In this document: positions 35,248-47,500 of the stretch, piece after piece
Layout: the number at the start of each line of letters is the position of its first letter
How positions within the stretch are numbered: the stretch's first letter is position 1
Assembly (NCBI GenBank): GCA_023238725.1
Contig: CM041546.1
Coordinates: 14,112,483 to 14,176,482 of the forward strand
Direction of reading: 5' to 3'
DNA: 64,000 nucleotides
DNA from: Scortum barcoo
Taxonomy: Eukaryota > Chordata > Actinopteri > Centrarchiformes > Terapontidae
Translations under genes and position numbers: made by a program
Notes under the pieces: generated by a model
What the model was told of the DNA's origin: nothing
Database searches by the model: none
The model's input: the letters and a program-made list of their open reading frames with translations, nothing else

Positions 35248-35576
35248 CACTAGGGCAAGCTGGTAGTGAATGAGGAGATTTCTTGGAAGCAGGTGCGGAT
35301 TACTTTTGGTGCAGTATCATGGTTTTTCCTTCACCTTGCCTTCATTCATGTTCGTGAAAACACCAGCTGTTCTCCACAGTTGACAGCTCAGGACAGGTCT
35401 GACATGAAGTGAAATGGAAAAAACACACAGTGTTATAACTTAACAACTCTTTGCATGACTGTCCCCTTTAAATTCCTCCCTCCCTCCTATATGAAGCTAC
35501 CCCCCCCCCCCTCCTCCCTGCTGTCTTTCCTCTGGCCGTCAGTCCGTTTCTGTCCGTCCCCACAGTGCAGTGCTTA

Positions 35577-35577
35577 C

Positions 35578-35604
<27 letters not shown>
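35577..35604. repeat. (CA)n microsatellite
   Basis: About 13 CA units in the presumed first intron of znf628, near a C10 run at 35502-35511. Confidence 0.85.
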
Positions 35605-35608
<4 letters not shown>

Positions 35609-35819
35609 TAACACACAGCTAAGTTACACATGAGGCTACTTTATAAGTGTGTCCTAATGTAACCAGGCAGCCGTGCGAGCCGACACACACAAAAATATGA
35701 GTGTTTACAGTATCAACAGAAACAGACAGTGGCCTTCATTTAAAGCTGCTGAAGCCTCGTCAGTGCGGAGGAGCCCCGTCAAACTGCTGCACAGAGGCGC
35801 GCATGAATACAGGCCAGGG

Positions 35820-36030
35820 CGGTACTCACCGAGCGGCTTTAACTCATCTTTAAGATATTTTGGGTTGATATTGTGAGAAGGGACCGGGTACCGCAGTGCT
35901 AATCCACACAACCTTAACAATAAACACAGCGCAAACTAACAGCAGTTCTCCGCCCGATGCCGCCTCCTAAGAACAGCGACGGCGATTGGCTGACAGCTAC
36001 AATAGACGAGCCGCTCCTATTGGTCGAGAA
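35820..36030 (-). promoter_or_regulatory. znf628 promoter and untranslated first exon (candidate)
   Basis: On minus two CCAAT boxes (GACCAATAGG near 36018, CAGCCAATCG near 35986) precede a CpG-rich stretch. CG|GTGAGTAC at about 35829 would be a donor for an untranslated exon, spliced to an acceptor near 35399 (ATGTCAG|ACC) ahead of the ATG at 35247. No TATA box is seen. Confidence 0.45.
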
Positions 36031-36328
36031 CCCCAACAGACAGATTGACGTTTGTAAACTGCGCTTTAAAATATTTCTAATTTCTAAATTTTACGGAGAG
36101 CATTTATCATTAGCAGTACATACTCTCCAATACCTTAAAAAATAATGTATTAAGATTCATTCACAGATCATATTTATCCGTTATTTTCTGATTCTGGCGC
36201 ACAGACCTCTGGGTAATGTAGTATCTGCTTGTCTGCCTTTAACTCCCATCTGTCACACAGTTCACATTGCAGGTTGTAGCGCGGTTATCACAAGATGTAC
36301 TCGAATCCATTGTGCACATTCTTTAGTA

Positions 36329-36334
36329 TTTATT
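36329..36334 (-). terminator. il11 polyadenylation signal (candidate)
   Basis: TTTATT on +, AATAAA on minus, implying a 3'UTR of about 1.36 kb for il11 and placing its end about 300 bases from the znf628 promoter. Confidence 0.5.
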
Positions 36335-37324
36335 TCACCAAGGCACATATTTCACATTGAGGCCAATCAGTGTGTGGAAGAGGCATCTTGATGTTACAAC
36401 AATAATTTAAGCATGATGGTATAATAATAGTAAATAAGAATACAAACTGTATAAAAGTACAAAAGGATAGGAGACTTGCTCCACTGCAGCACGAAATAAA
36501 TAGTTCCACCAAGTTACTTAAATAAATAGTCAATACTGTAACAAATACTAGAATAGGAATGAACAAAAATTATAGTGATAAAATTGGTAAAGCACTGTAT
36601 ACAACAATTTACATTCTTGTACACTTATGTACACCTGTACAGAACATAGTGTCACAATACATAGTATTTTAAGGCTTTGGGTTTACAAAAACTTTTCTAC
36701 CCCAAAGCACAGGTTCAAAATCAGCCACCTTACTCATCCAAGAGGCTAATCTTAACAGGTTTGTGCAAAGAATCTAATCAGGTCCATCAGTGCTCAGCAA
36801 CAGGGCACATTCATACAACTTTACCACAACGTTAAATATGCCTCCTCATACAGAATGCAAGAAACAAGCACCAAAAATAGAAACTCTGCCTGTGGTATAA
36901 AAGAAAATATTCACTTTTCTTTGGCTACCATCTTGGCAATTCCAGATAAAAAATGCAAATAATTTATAGGTCACCAACTGTTAAGATGTAGCATGTTTCG
37001 CATTGTTAGAGGATCACATTAACATCTAAAATGTTCTAAAATGTTTATATTAAGGGCACTGTAAGTGAGAGATATTAAAAACCTTGGCGGTCACAAATGT
37101 ATGCTACATCTACTGGAAGAATTACTATCTGAAGGAATACACAAATGCAAAGTAGATTAAGTTAGTTTAAACAAAACTTATAATCAGAGCTATAGGTTAA
37201 GGAAGTGCTACTGTGTTTTTCTTGAGGATCAGTCAGACACGAGACAAAAAGAAAGATTACAGAGATGTGGGCAAATAAATTCACGTTAATACAGAAGTAA
37301 AGATGAGAGTGACACATTACAACT

Positions 37325-37385
37325 TCAAATAAATAGAATTAAATAAATTACTGACAGTCAAATAAATAAATAAATACATAAATAA
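37325..37385 (-). promoter_or_regulatory. AU-rich element in the il11 3'UTR
   Basis: The minus (mRNA) strand carries at least six ATTTA pentamers, three of them overlapping in ATTTATTTATTTATTTG. This is the class of mRNA-decay element typical of cytokine and immediate-early transcripts. It lies 300-370 bases past the il11 stop. Confidence 0.65.
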
Positions 37386-37691
37386 CATGGTCATTAACAA
37401 GGCCTTTAGGAGAGAGTTTGGGGAATTGTAGTTAAACTGGCAGTTTGCTTTAATGGGAATCTTGATGGTTGTAACTGGCTGCAGTATAGCGCATCCTTAT
37501 TGGCTCTGATGGAAAGACACATTCTTCAACACACGTCATTGGTTGACGCTTAGGCCTTTTAAGGGATGCTAGTGACTACAGTGCAGACTGACATGGTCCT
37601 TATTCCCCTCTGGCTTAGGCGGGACACCGTGTATCCTCACCGTTTCTGCAGCCAAGTAGTCGAAAGGAAAAGAACGAATGTGCCTGGATCA

Positions 37692-39309
37692 TCATTGTAC
37701 TGCAGAGACTTTGGGCTTGAGGCTAATGAATGCTCTGTATGCCCAATCACAAAAGAGCTTGAAATGTTGAAGAAGCTCGTGGCTGGATTGCAGCACATCA
37801 AATTGATAAGGGAGGTGAGGTGGGAGGGAGGGGGTAACCGGAGTTTGCCTTGGTGCTTCAACTCTCTGCATCTGTAGGTGAGGGGACAAAGAAAGAGGTA
37901 CACAAAGATATAAGAAAAAACATGTTATCACAGAGTAAAAGTGGTGGCAAACTGCAGAAAATGGCACTGAGAAAGACAACTGGGAACCAAAAGAGGAAAC
38001 TTGGCTCTTTACCTGACGGTGCAGGAGGTTGATAAGAGATTTCATTTCTCTGATCATCTCCACCAGCTTGGGCACTGCGGGGTGGTGGTGCTTCTTTGAA
38101 ACCCTGTTGAGCCACTCAAAGTGGTGCTCATACAGCTTCAGGTCAGCATGCAGCTGTGTGAGTGTGGGCTTCAGCTGGAAACAACATAGACATACTTTAG
38201 AGACTTAGCATGGGTGTGGCAAGATGTCACTGTGCGGACAGAAACAGACCAGCCCCTCTCCATTCACAAGCATACACACACACACACATACACACACACA
38301 CACAGAGTCACGCACAAATACATTATCAGAGCATTACCTCAAGATTGTTGAGGTCATTGGCTGATCTGTTGCTCATTTCTGGCAGAGACCTGAACCTGTG
38401 GGGCTCCACGTCTGAGTCAAATGCATGCTCCCTCTGAAAGAGAAAACAAGACACAAAGCAGCCCGTTAGTAATTTGCATCAGCGCAATTTTACTCATCCT
38501 GAGACAAGTCACGGCAGCATGAGGAAAGTATTAGTCCAACACCTCGATTGGATAACTGTTTTCTGTGCTTGGAGACAGTAGCTCTCACTGAGGGGAGTGT
38601 GGTTGATCGGGTCAGTGTGAGTTCACCCACATGCAGCCACCCCAAATGTCAACAATAAGAGCAAATGACCTGAACCCACAGGATGTTTTCTACAGGGAGC
38701 GAGGATAACAACATATGCAGTGACTAAGAAAGCTCCAAGTGGGACAGACAACACAGGGCTGTAGGGAAACTCCAGGGTCACAGCTATAAAAAGAGGGAAT
38801 GACGCAGTGCTGCTGCCCAGCGAGAGTTGTGTTGTAAACTACGTGCAGGCAGTAGACGTAGTGCTCTTCATGGCCACCAGAGGGGGGTGAGCAACCTGGC
38901 TGCAGGTTTACGTTGTTCTACCTTCCAAAGTCCAGCTGTGCTCATCGGTAGTACAATTTAGCATTAAAGATGTAAGCCAGATCCAGTAATGAATGGGGAT
39001 AAATGGAGATGACTGATGTGGCATGCGTCATTTCCAATCAGTAGAGGAACATAACAACATTAGGATGATGAGTGCTGAGAAATGTTTTGTGTAAACAGGT
39101 TGTGTGTGCCTAATGCTTCCTTAACCTGTTACGCAGTGTTTTCCTGCCCCCAGTTGTTTGTGTTGATGTTTTTCTGTCATGAATGTGCCGCATTGTCTCG
39201 CATGTCTCTCCATCAGTCTTTCATAAGAGCTCACTTATGTTTGTGGTCCCATGTTTTGTCTCCGTCGCCTTTGTCCCCTTCCATCCCTTGCTTCCTGACT
39301 CTCTCCTCT

Positions 39310-39350
<41 letters not shown>

Positions 39351-39863
39351 CCTCTCCCTGCCATCTCACACCAGGTGTACAAGCACATGCAACATCTCGT
39401 GCACATGTGCATGCATGCACACACATACACCACTGGCTTGTCATCTAGTTGGCCCTCTGATCTCTTCATCTCTTGTGGTTTCTGCTCCATCTTTCTCAGC
39501 CTTTAATTCTCCCTCTTATCCTCCTTTTCTTGCTCTCTCTATCGTAGATCATGACCTCACCCGACAGAACTTAGCATCCAGCCATTTTCTTCCTGAATGC
39601 AAATACTGGAATGTGATAAATCTTTTTGATTTTTATCAAGTCACTTTGCTGTGGCGACCAAAAGCAAAACACTAAACACCGCACCTACACAACCATGGCT
39701 ATTTACAGAACCCTGAATGTACACACACAGCCACAAAAATGCATACACACAAATGTATGCACACATACACACATTCGCACTCACACTATGGACATGCAAA
39801 GACACACAGACAGAAACACTCAGACACAGTTGCGTCGGAAAACTTATATAGACCTATGTGTGT

Positions 39864-39895
<32 letters not shown>

Positions 39896-42205
39896 CTCTC
39901 GCTCTCTTTAAAGCATCAGTTTCATTCCTTTTTTGCAGGGACTTTCCATGGACTCCCATTCTATTTATCTTTCCAAACTTTGTCCTCTCTTTAGTGGAAT
40001 TCCACACAATAAGGAAAGAAAATTAAAAATAAATCTTCCATGTTACTGAACACTGTCTAATACTGTCCCTAAAACCCTTTGATAATGCCGGTTTGTCCAC
40101 ATCTGAACCACAGGTTAGACTGCTGCTACACAATGGCCTGTAACATTTCTTTAAAGCAACAAACCCAAACACACATACAAAACACACACACCCACACTTT
40201 CTGGACACTATCTACCGGCCAAGACTAGAGAGAGTATGTGGCTATTTTTGATTTTATCCGCTGAACAAAAGAGTTTAAAGATTTGCATGATGCAAAAATA
40301 GAATCTAGATCAGTCATGTGTAACCAGAGATCCAGCGATATGATCCCGCTTTCTCTTCACCTGTTAAAACACAGTGTTGATACACAATCACCAGCTGGAG
40401 CCAAATCTTGGCTAAGTTCTCAGATCTGATTTTCCTACCCACTTGACTGTCAACAAAATATGATTCGGGACCAGAGTTGTCGGTATGGTGCAAGTGATTC
40501 ACAGAAAAAAAACCTCCAACTCCATCCTCACTTCCACAGTCTAGCTGCAGAACATAAACATGTTTCTGTATAAACAGGCATGTGATATACTTTCCTGTCA
40601 TTTCAGATGGTATGCTTGGCAGTTTGGCTTTAGTTGGGTGCAGGTATGGTGTTGATGTGTAGCTCTAAATTTGTCTTAACAAGAGATATCAAACTCATCG
40701 TCAGAGCTTTGTTTTGTTCTCGGTCACCTTGAGCGTGACTGTAATTATGTGTTTGTTCTCCTTCGTTCCATAACACTTGATTCTGATTTAATTGCATGCT
40801 CACTGGACCGGATAAAGGTGCTGGCCTGGCCACCAATCTTCCTGTTGCCACCACCAGTCAGGTGACCATGCAGACCAGGAGGCTGCTGAGTCAGACCTCC
40901 CCTCCCTTGCGAGTCTAGTGTGGATTAAAAGTGAGATCACTGAGGCAAATCTCCCCTGAGGCTTTTTTGCTGCCTTGATCTAAGCATGCAGATGGACTCC
41001 AGCCAGTCTGTCATCAATGAAAGCAGCTTAAGTCCAACTGAATCCTGAGCAAACCGAGTGCAGTTCAGCCAAACAAGAGTTTCCACAACAATGCGGGGTG
41101 CAAAGTTAGTGGAGTTACCTGAGCTGAAAGGTAACATTAACACCAAAATCCAATAAGGGGAGGATTCAATCAGACCGGGCTGAGGCGCAGTGACCTCCTC
41201 ACTCTAAACACTTCGATCAGCCTCCACTCACAATCAATAGCTGCGACTGGCCGTGACGACATCATCACTTACCAGCAGTTCCTGGGTGAGCTTCATCAGG
41301 TTTTTGGTCTGATTGGACAGCTTATCCATCTCGGTGGGCCGCCGCTGCGGCACTGGGGAGGCAGACGTGAAGACGGACAGCTGAGCCAATAGCAGCGAGA
41401 AGAGGAGCGACGAGGAGGAGTCGAGCAGCACTGCAGGGCCAGAACAAAAACGGAAGCAATTAGTGGAGAGGCGCTGTCATCTCGCCGTAATGACAATGAC
41501 CTCAGGCCACGGCTGTCAGCTCCAGGGGGAAGATATTGCACCATAATATAAACAATAGCTCCAGACTTGGCAGAGGAGCCCCCGGGGAGCTTCAGTGTCA
41601 CAGTCATGTTTTCACAGGCTGGATGCAAATCATTAAATCATTAAAAGCCGAGACTTTGACACGGAGTATCACCATCCCTGGCTTTGCCATAAGCAGCAAT
41701 GAATGCTGCTGATTGTCACACCTGCAACTGGATAGGTACGTGAGCTGCTGGTATAAATTATATAGAGCCAGCCAAGTCAACTCTCTTAACAATAAGCTCA
41801 TTCATTCTTTTCCTTTCAAGTTCAAATACAAGGTAGACTTAAGTATTAAAAGGGAACCGCAGTGGTGTTGAAATGATGAATGCTTGATAATTACAGGTGA
41901 ACCACAAGAATCGCAGCCAAAATAACACTGCAGGAGCTCCCTGTTCCACTGTGCAACTTTTACACGTTTTAAGAGCTCACCACCGAGCAAAAGTCAAGTC
42001 ATGAGCAGTCCAGCTGTTTGTAGGATTTTTATCTGCAAATAAACAATTTCATTTAACCATTAAAGAGCCGCGGACGGCCGCACGAACAAGCAACAGACAG
42101 TTTCAATAAAGTTTTAGAAAACACCAAAACAAAGCTGTGAAAGAAACGGTCATTAAAAGCAGTGATGAGCTGAGGCACACTTGTATGCAGACACTTACAT
42201 TTCAT
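37692..42205 (-). CDS. il11: Interleukin-11
   Basis: Five coding exons on minus: 42205-42199 (only ATGAAAT), 41430-41273, 38433-38338, 38174-38013 and 37871-37692, 200 residues. IL-11 is a secreted four-helix cytokine of the IL-6 family that signals through IL11R and gp130 (wound repair, haematopoiesis, fibrosis and, in fish, fin and heart regeneration). A signal peptide spans residues ~1-27 (MKLLLDSSSSLLFSLLLAQL). Helix A holds KLSNQTKNLMKLTQELL with an N-glycosylation NQT. Further conserved parts are FRSLPEMSNRSANDLNNLE, LTQLHADLKLYEHHFEWLNR, PKLVEMIREMKSLINLL and the last helix FCDWAYRAFISLKPK (human ...LDWAVRGLLLLK). The five-exon layout with a tiny first coding exon is the family's. Teleosts have two paralogues (il11a, il11b); I cannot assign which from sequence alone. 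Confidence 0.94.
38272..38305. repeat. (CA)n tract in il11 intron
   Basis: Interrupted CA repeat between coding exons 3 and 4, very close to the donor of exon 3. Confidence 0.8.
39316..39356. repeat. (TC)n microsatellite in il11 intron 2
   Basis: About 17 TC units, then TCC-rich sequence. The 2.8 kb intron (38434-41272) also has CA at 39868-39895. ORFs up to 197 codons here are low complexity. Confidence 0.85.
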
Positions 42206-42639
42206 ATTGGTTCGGATCCAGGGGACAAACCAGCAAACAAGGAAGGAAAAAAAAAACGCAGATAAATAAATAAATAGAAAATTAATAAATAAATTGAGCT
42301 CCGGAAATTGTCACGTGCTCCGGTTTCTTCTTCGCACTCCTCAGTCAGAGTGAGGAGGAAAGTTGTCAGGACGAGAGAGAATGAATGAGAGAGTGATGAC
42401 TGGAGCAGTCACAGAGAGAGAGTCAGTCAAAAAAAATAAAAAAAGTAAGGCAAAAAGTCAATATCGTCAAACTTTCTGTCTTGGGGAAAGTTTGAGATGA
42501 GCCCCTTGTAAGTCTTTATGGAGAGCTGAAGGCAGAGAGACACTCAGACAGTTTGGAGAGAGAGAGGGAGAGAGAGAGAGGCTTACAGAAGTGCAGAGAG
42601 AGGGATGCGAGTGTGGTAAGTCCAATTTTTGCGCGCAGT

Positions 42640-42715
42640 GAAGTGTTTAGGCTTGTTTAAAACTTCCTTTATAAAGACGTCGGGCCTATGACACATCGGC
42701 AGTGACTCACTTCAT
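42640..42715 (-). promoter_or_regulatory. il11 core promoter: AP-1 site, CRE-like site and TATA box
   Basis: Read on minus: GTGAGTCAC (AP-1 TGAGTCA, 42709-42703), GACGTC (42681-42676) and TTTATAAA (42675-42668). The AP-1 site is about 30 bases upstream of the TATA box, and transcription would begin near 42640, giving a ~435-base 5'UTR before the ATG at 42205. Mammalian IL11 is also driven by promoter AP-1 sites. Confidence 0.6.
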
Positions 42716-42722
42716 TCTATAA

Positions 42723-42800
42723 AACACACACACACACACACACACACAGACACACGCTCTCCCTCTCTCTTACCTCCTCCTCTCTCTCTCTCTCTCCTCC
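42723..42800. repeat. (CA)n followed by (CT)n tract
   Basis: About 12 CA units, then CT-rich runs, directly upstream of the il11 promoter. Further CT runs lie at 43031-43090. Confidence 0.85.
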
Positions 42801-43366
42801 TCCCTCCCTGCTGCCTGTCTCCCTTTGCATGAAACTTAAAAAAAAAATGTTCCGTTGTTTTTTTTTTTTTTTTTTTACCCCCCCTCCCTCCTCCACCCCC
42901 CCACCTCTATCACTTTCTCCCGTCCTGTGTCCTGTCGCTATCTCCAGCACTTCCTCCGTCGCATCCCGCTACCTGCGCCAATCAGTCCCATCTACCTCTT
43001 TTTATCTTTCCATCTCCAAATCTCTTCCCCCCTCTCTCTCTCTCTCTGTCCCTCTCTCTCTGTCTCTGTCTCTCTCTCTGTCTCTGTCCTATCACTGCAG
43101 ACGTTTTAAAAAGCCCATTGTTTTCATGTGTATCAGCATATCTCCTGTAACAGTGTATCCTTTCGAGCCAGTGTTTTGTGCTGTTTTCAGGGGTGAAATG
43201 TCACAGACGGTGTGCCCTGGCGTGTGTTATTTCTTTTTTGGCTGGGCTGTTTTAGGCTACACATGCCACATTCCCTGTATTGTGACTAATGCGCGCTGCA
43301 AACACCTTTACTCTCCCATATTTCTCTCACTCATTTTCTCACCCCTTGCTCTTTTTTCCCTCCTCC

Positions 43367-43401
43367 TTCTTCTTCTTCTTCTTCTTCTTCTTCTTCTTCT
43401 C
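43367..43401. repeat. (CTT)n microsatellite
   Basis: About 11 CTT units; reads as poly-Leu or poly-Phe in ORFs that are therefore not genes. Confidence 0.9.
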
Positions 43402-44019
43402 AGAGCCCCTCCTGAGACAGCAGCCTGTTATTTCCACTGCCCCCCCACCCACCTCCTCTTTTTTTTTCACTCCTTCTCTCCCTCTCCAGGGTGAAGGAAA
43501 GAGTGAGGAGTGAGAGACGGATAGGAGCAGGAGAGAGGTGTTGTCCAGACCAGAAGGGGCCTCTGAAAGTGTTGCATAGAAACAGTGAGCGGACATACAC
43601 ACACACACAAAACACACACACACACCACAGGACATTTACACAAACACACGCCTGAGGGGTGTGTTGGGAGGGGGGGCGGTTGATGGGGTCAACACACACA
43701 CATGACATGCACACGGATGCATACACACACACACACGAGAGTGTCATAGAAAAACATGCTGCTCTTATAAACCAAAACACATCAGAGACACATGCAGAAA
43801 CATAGCAGTCTACTGTGCACACATCAACATGATTTCTCACACTCTCTGTGTGTCTCTCCCTCTCTTCCACACACACAGAGCGGGGCAGTCTGGAAACACT
43901 CTGTCAGGTGCAGTAAAGCGTGGCCTACTACTGCAAAGGGCAAAAATGAGTTTCCAGTCATCACAGAGGGACAGTTGATGCATCACACTGTACACATAAT
44001 GTACATCACAGGAGGGTCA

Positions 44020-44495
44020 ATAGGTGCGTTTACGTCCACCTGCTCAAATGTGCGTTCTCAATCAAGTTGCGCATAAACACACACCTGAGTGGAAATGCTG
44101 AAAAAACAAAACAAAACAAAATATTACAAAAAATGCTTGGCTGAGGTGGAAAACTTGATGTATGTAAAACCAAAATGCGATTAAGGACAGTGGAAACAGA
44201 GATAGCCAATTAATCATGACGCACATGAAACTGCTCCACTGAAGAGATGAAAACTGGTGGAATGGTGAGAAGACTGTAACCTTTAAATTAAGACATGACA
44301 CAAACACTAATGTTTTCTGCACTTGTATGAAGTTTAAATGGGGCCCCGCTCTTCTTCTGTGATGGTTTAACGGCACCTGACTAGAGAACCAGCACCACGC
44401 AGTCTCACAGCAGTAGTGGATGGAAATGTTCATAGATTTGCTTTTTCTTTTCCTGAAAATTCAATTTTTGCTACATTTGGGTGGAAACCTGGTTA
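44020..44495. mobile_element. Non-autonomous transposon-like element (MITE-type)
   Basis: The left end reads TAGGTGCGTTTACGTCCACCT and the right end, read on minus, AACCAGGTTTCCACCCAAAT, imperfect inverted termini. Inside are AAGTTGCGCATAAA, GGTGGAAAACTTGATGTA and, on minus, CAGAAGAAGAGCGGGGCCCC. This resembles fish miniature elements beginning GGTTTCCATCCAAATGTTGCGCA. It encodes no transposase. Family assignment is from memory. Confidence 0.5.
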
Positions 44496-44516
44496 CAGAC
44501 TCTCACACTTACAAAG

Positions 44517-44580
44517 GGAGAGATAGAGAGAGAGAGAGAGAGAGATAGAGAAAGAGAGAGGGGGCGAGGGAGAGAGCAGG
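44517..44580. repeat. (GA)n purine tract
   Basis: AGAGATAGAGAGAGAG-type run immediately right of the transposon-like copy. Confidence 0.85.
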
Positions 44581-47500
44581 AAAAAAAGGAAGAAAGGGTT
44601 TTTGGAGTCTGGGTGTGAGATTAGGAGACCCTCATTCACAGACATACACTCATGGTGTGGTTAGAAAATAATTAGTGGTGGGCCTCGTATGCGCACACTC
44701 GCACACTCATACGCATATACACACAGAGTTGCCAGTCCGGTGGTGGGCCTACACAGACAAACAAACACCCTCCAAATGATGAGGGCCTGGTGGCAGTGAG
44801 TGGGTGGCGGAGTTGTTGTGGTTAGAAAGGGTCATACTCTGTTTTCTCGGGTCAACAGTAGAGAAGAAAAGCAGGCAAAGCAGGAGAGCAGGAGAAGAAG
44901 GGGAGGAAATAGATGAGTGCGGTTCGACGTAGGGAGATATTGACACACTCGCTCTTTTTAATTTCCCACATCAAAGGCCCGTTTGAAGACACAGCTGGGG
45001 AGAGAAGAAAAGAAAAAGTGAAGTTAGTCACTCTCCCTCATTCCCTCTCCGGGCTGCCTCTCATGATGGGGGTCTCCTGGGTGGTTCTGAAGCACACAGT
45101 CCTCTGTTAGGCCATCCGCCAGCGCTGATCACTCACACACTATGACACCGAGTGGGTGCCCTTTAAGTCTGCGCATCTGTGGGAGTGTGTGCGCACGTGC
45201 ATAGATGTCAGTGCGCATAAATAAAAAAGAGTTATGTATCTTTGTTTAGACTTTTGTTTTTGTGTGTGTGAGAGAGCGTACACTGGAGCATGGCTGTTGG
45301 AAAAGGGGGAATCCAGGGTTTGTGTAAATGGGTGTGCGTACAGTATATGTGTGTAATTATGGGTATGTGGTGGTATAAGTGCGGTGTCTGTATATCGTGC
45401 ATGAGCATCGGTGTTTGTGTGTGCTCCTGTGTGTTTGTGTGTGGCCTTCATATGCTACCCATTACATCACCAATCTGTGTAAACCACCATAGGAGGAGAA
45501 ACAGAGTGAGACACTCAGACTACGACCTCAAAGACATCAGAGAGGAAGGGGAACCTGTGACAGGGCCTGCTAGGCCTCTCTGCCAGACAAACTTTACTCA
45601 CACAGGCTTCACTCAATTCAGTCATACTTTACACTAGTTTCCTGTGCGCCATGGCATATATTCACACATTATTACGCAGGCTTCAAATCACTTGAATGCC
45701 TCACACTCTTTTCTCACCTTTTGCCAGACTGTTAATCCACACAGTTGCACGATTCATTTGCCACTGGCCAAAGGTGCCTCGATTTAAACAAATTCAGAAT
45801 GAGAATCAGTGTAATGTCTCCATAGTTTATTTATCTGACAAGGAAGAGCTTGAGCAGTACGTGTTGGGGATTTTTCATGTGTTTGATGATGATTAAGATT
45901 GCAGTCTGTGTATGGGAACAAATACCAAATCAGTCCATTCTGTCAATGTGGGTTTTCCCATAAATGTTTGTTGCCGTGGGTTAATTCCCCTGTCCAGGTG
46001 GGAATTAAGGTGGATCATAGAGCAGCCTTGTGGGTTTCAGGGTATATAGTATGATGTTCTGCTTACTTCAGAGTGCCATGGGTAAACAGTGTAAATGCTG
46101 GGTGTGACGCAACGCTGCTCTGATGGTAAAAGGGACTGTGGGAGAAGGAGTAGTAATTAATTCATCATTTTTACGTTGCGCCCTCATTTCCTCTAGGGAA
46201 TTCCAGCAGGGCCTGAGTCAACAAACGTGGAGATTACGTTCAAAGGGACAACCAAATGTCCGACCTATTACTGTTAATATTTACTCTCCTATAACAGGAC
46301 ACTTTCAAGTTTCCCCATGACCCCCTCCACGTCCTCTCTTCTTCATCTCTCACTCCGTCATTCTGTGCCTCATTCATTCTCTCCAGCTCGCTGCCAAGTG
46401 CGTGATTCCGGCCAGGACTCCTATCTGGGGAATTGTCATAGTAACCTTACTCCAACTCGTTGCCCACCCCCATCATTTCCCCATCCCCCTTCTCCCCTCT
46501 GCTTGCCCCCTTACATCAACCTACGTCAGAGAGCAAGTGAGTGTGTTAGTAGTTTGTGGGGGGTTGGAGGGAGACATACTGACACACAGGAGGGGGGTTG
46601 CGGTCATTGAGCAATAAAATGACGTCTCTGACTCTCTCTTTCTCACTGTCAGTGATCAGTGTTAAAGTGCTGTTGTCTTCTTTCAAACAGATATATGACA
46701 AGGGACCCTCCTCTTCAGCCCCCCTCCAGCTCCCCACCACTGGCGAGTCTTTAGTTGAGAAAACTCCCCACGGACGTGATTTACAAATTATGCGTGTCAA
46801 TTGCTCTCTTCCTTTTTCATGTGAGCTGCCCACCAGGGGTAGATATGGCTGTCGCGCATCTGTTGCTTTGCCTTTTTATTAGACCATTAAAGGGGGACAT
46901 TAACCAACATCATTATTGCAGGTTTCCTCCACTGGCTCAGCTCACAGAGCCGCGCAAAAGGGCAGGATGCAGGGATGAAAGGGAGAGCATGAGGCAAACG
47001 TCTCTCCCGGCAGAAACCGGGGGAGCAAAATGTTTAAATCAGCTCTCTATTAAACACACATTTACGAGGCTCATTTTGTTTGGAAACCAAACTCTACGGT
47101 ATGTGACCAAACACAGTGCGTGCGTATGCGTGTGTGTGCGTGCATGCGTGTGTGTGTGCGTGCAATGCGCGTATGTGTGTGCAAAAGTGCGTGCATACAT
47201 GTGTAACAGTGGGAGTCAGCCGAAACCTTCTCCCTCCATGACTCTGCGTTGCTCACCTGCTCACGTTCCCCTCTCTGACTGCGTCCAAGCAGTTTTGCGC
47301 CTGCCAGTGAGGAAATCTCTGAATGAACTAGTTGAAGCAATAGGTCACAGACAGAGTGTGAGAAGGAGAAGAGGAAGGAGGGAGGTGGAGGGGGGTGGGG
47401 GGTTACAGCGGGAAGCAAGCAACCCACGCAAAAGGAACTTTTTACTGTGCAAACACTCTTTCCATCTACCCTGCTTGCTCCCTCCATCTCAGACTGGTGT

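Noticed and set aside
37418..37434. ZNF143-type site (AACTACAATTCCC on minus)
   Set aside because: Lies in the presumed il11 3'UTR, and this short motif is frequent in fish DNA; a weaker one at 36208-36225 is also without a clear promoter.
39082..39675. 197-codon ORF (+) in il11 intron
   Set aside because: Made of TC and CA repeats, lies in an intron of a well-supported gene on the other strand.
42829..43494. 221-codon ORF (+)
   Set aside because: Built from poly-T, CT and CTT tracts (Phe/Ser/Leu runs); low complexity.
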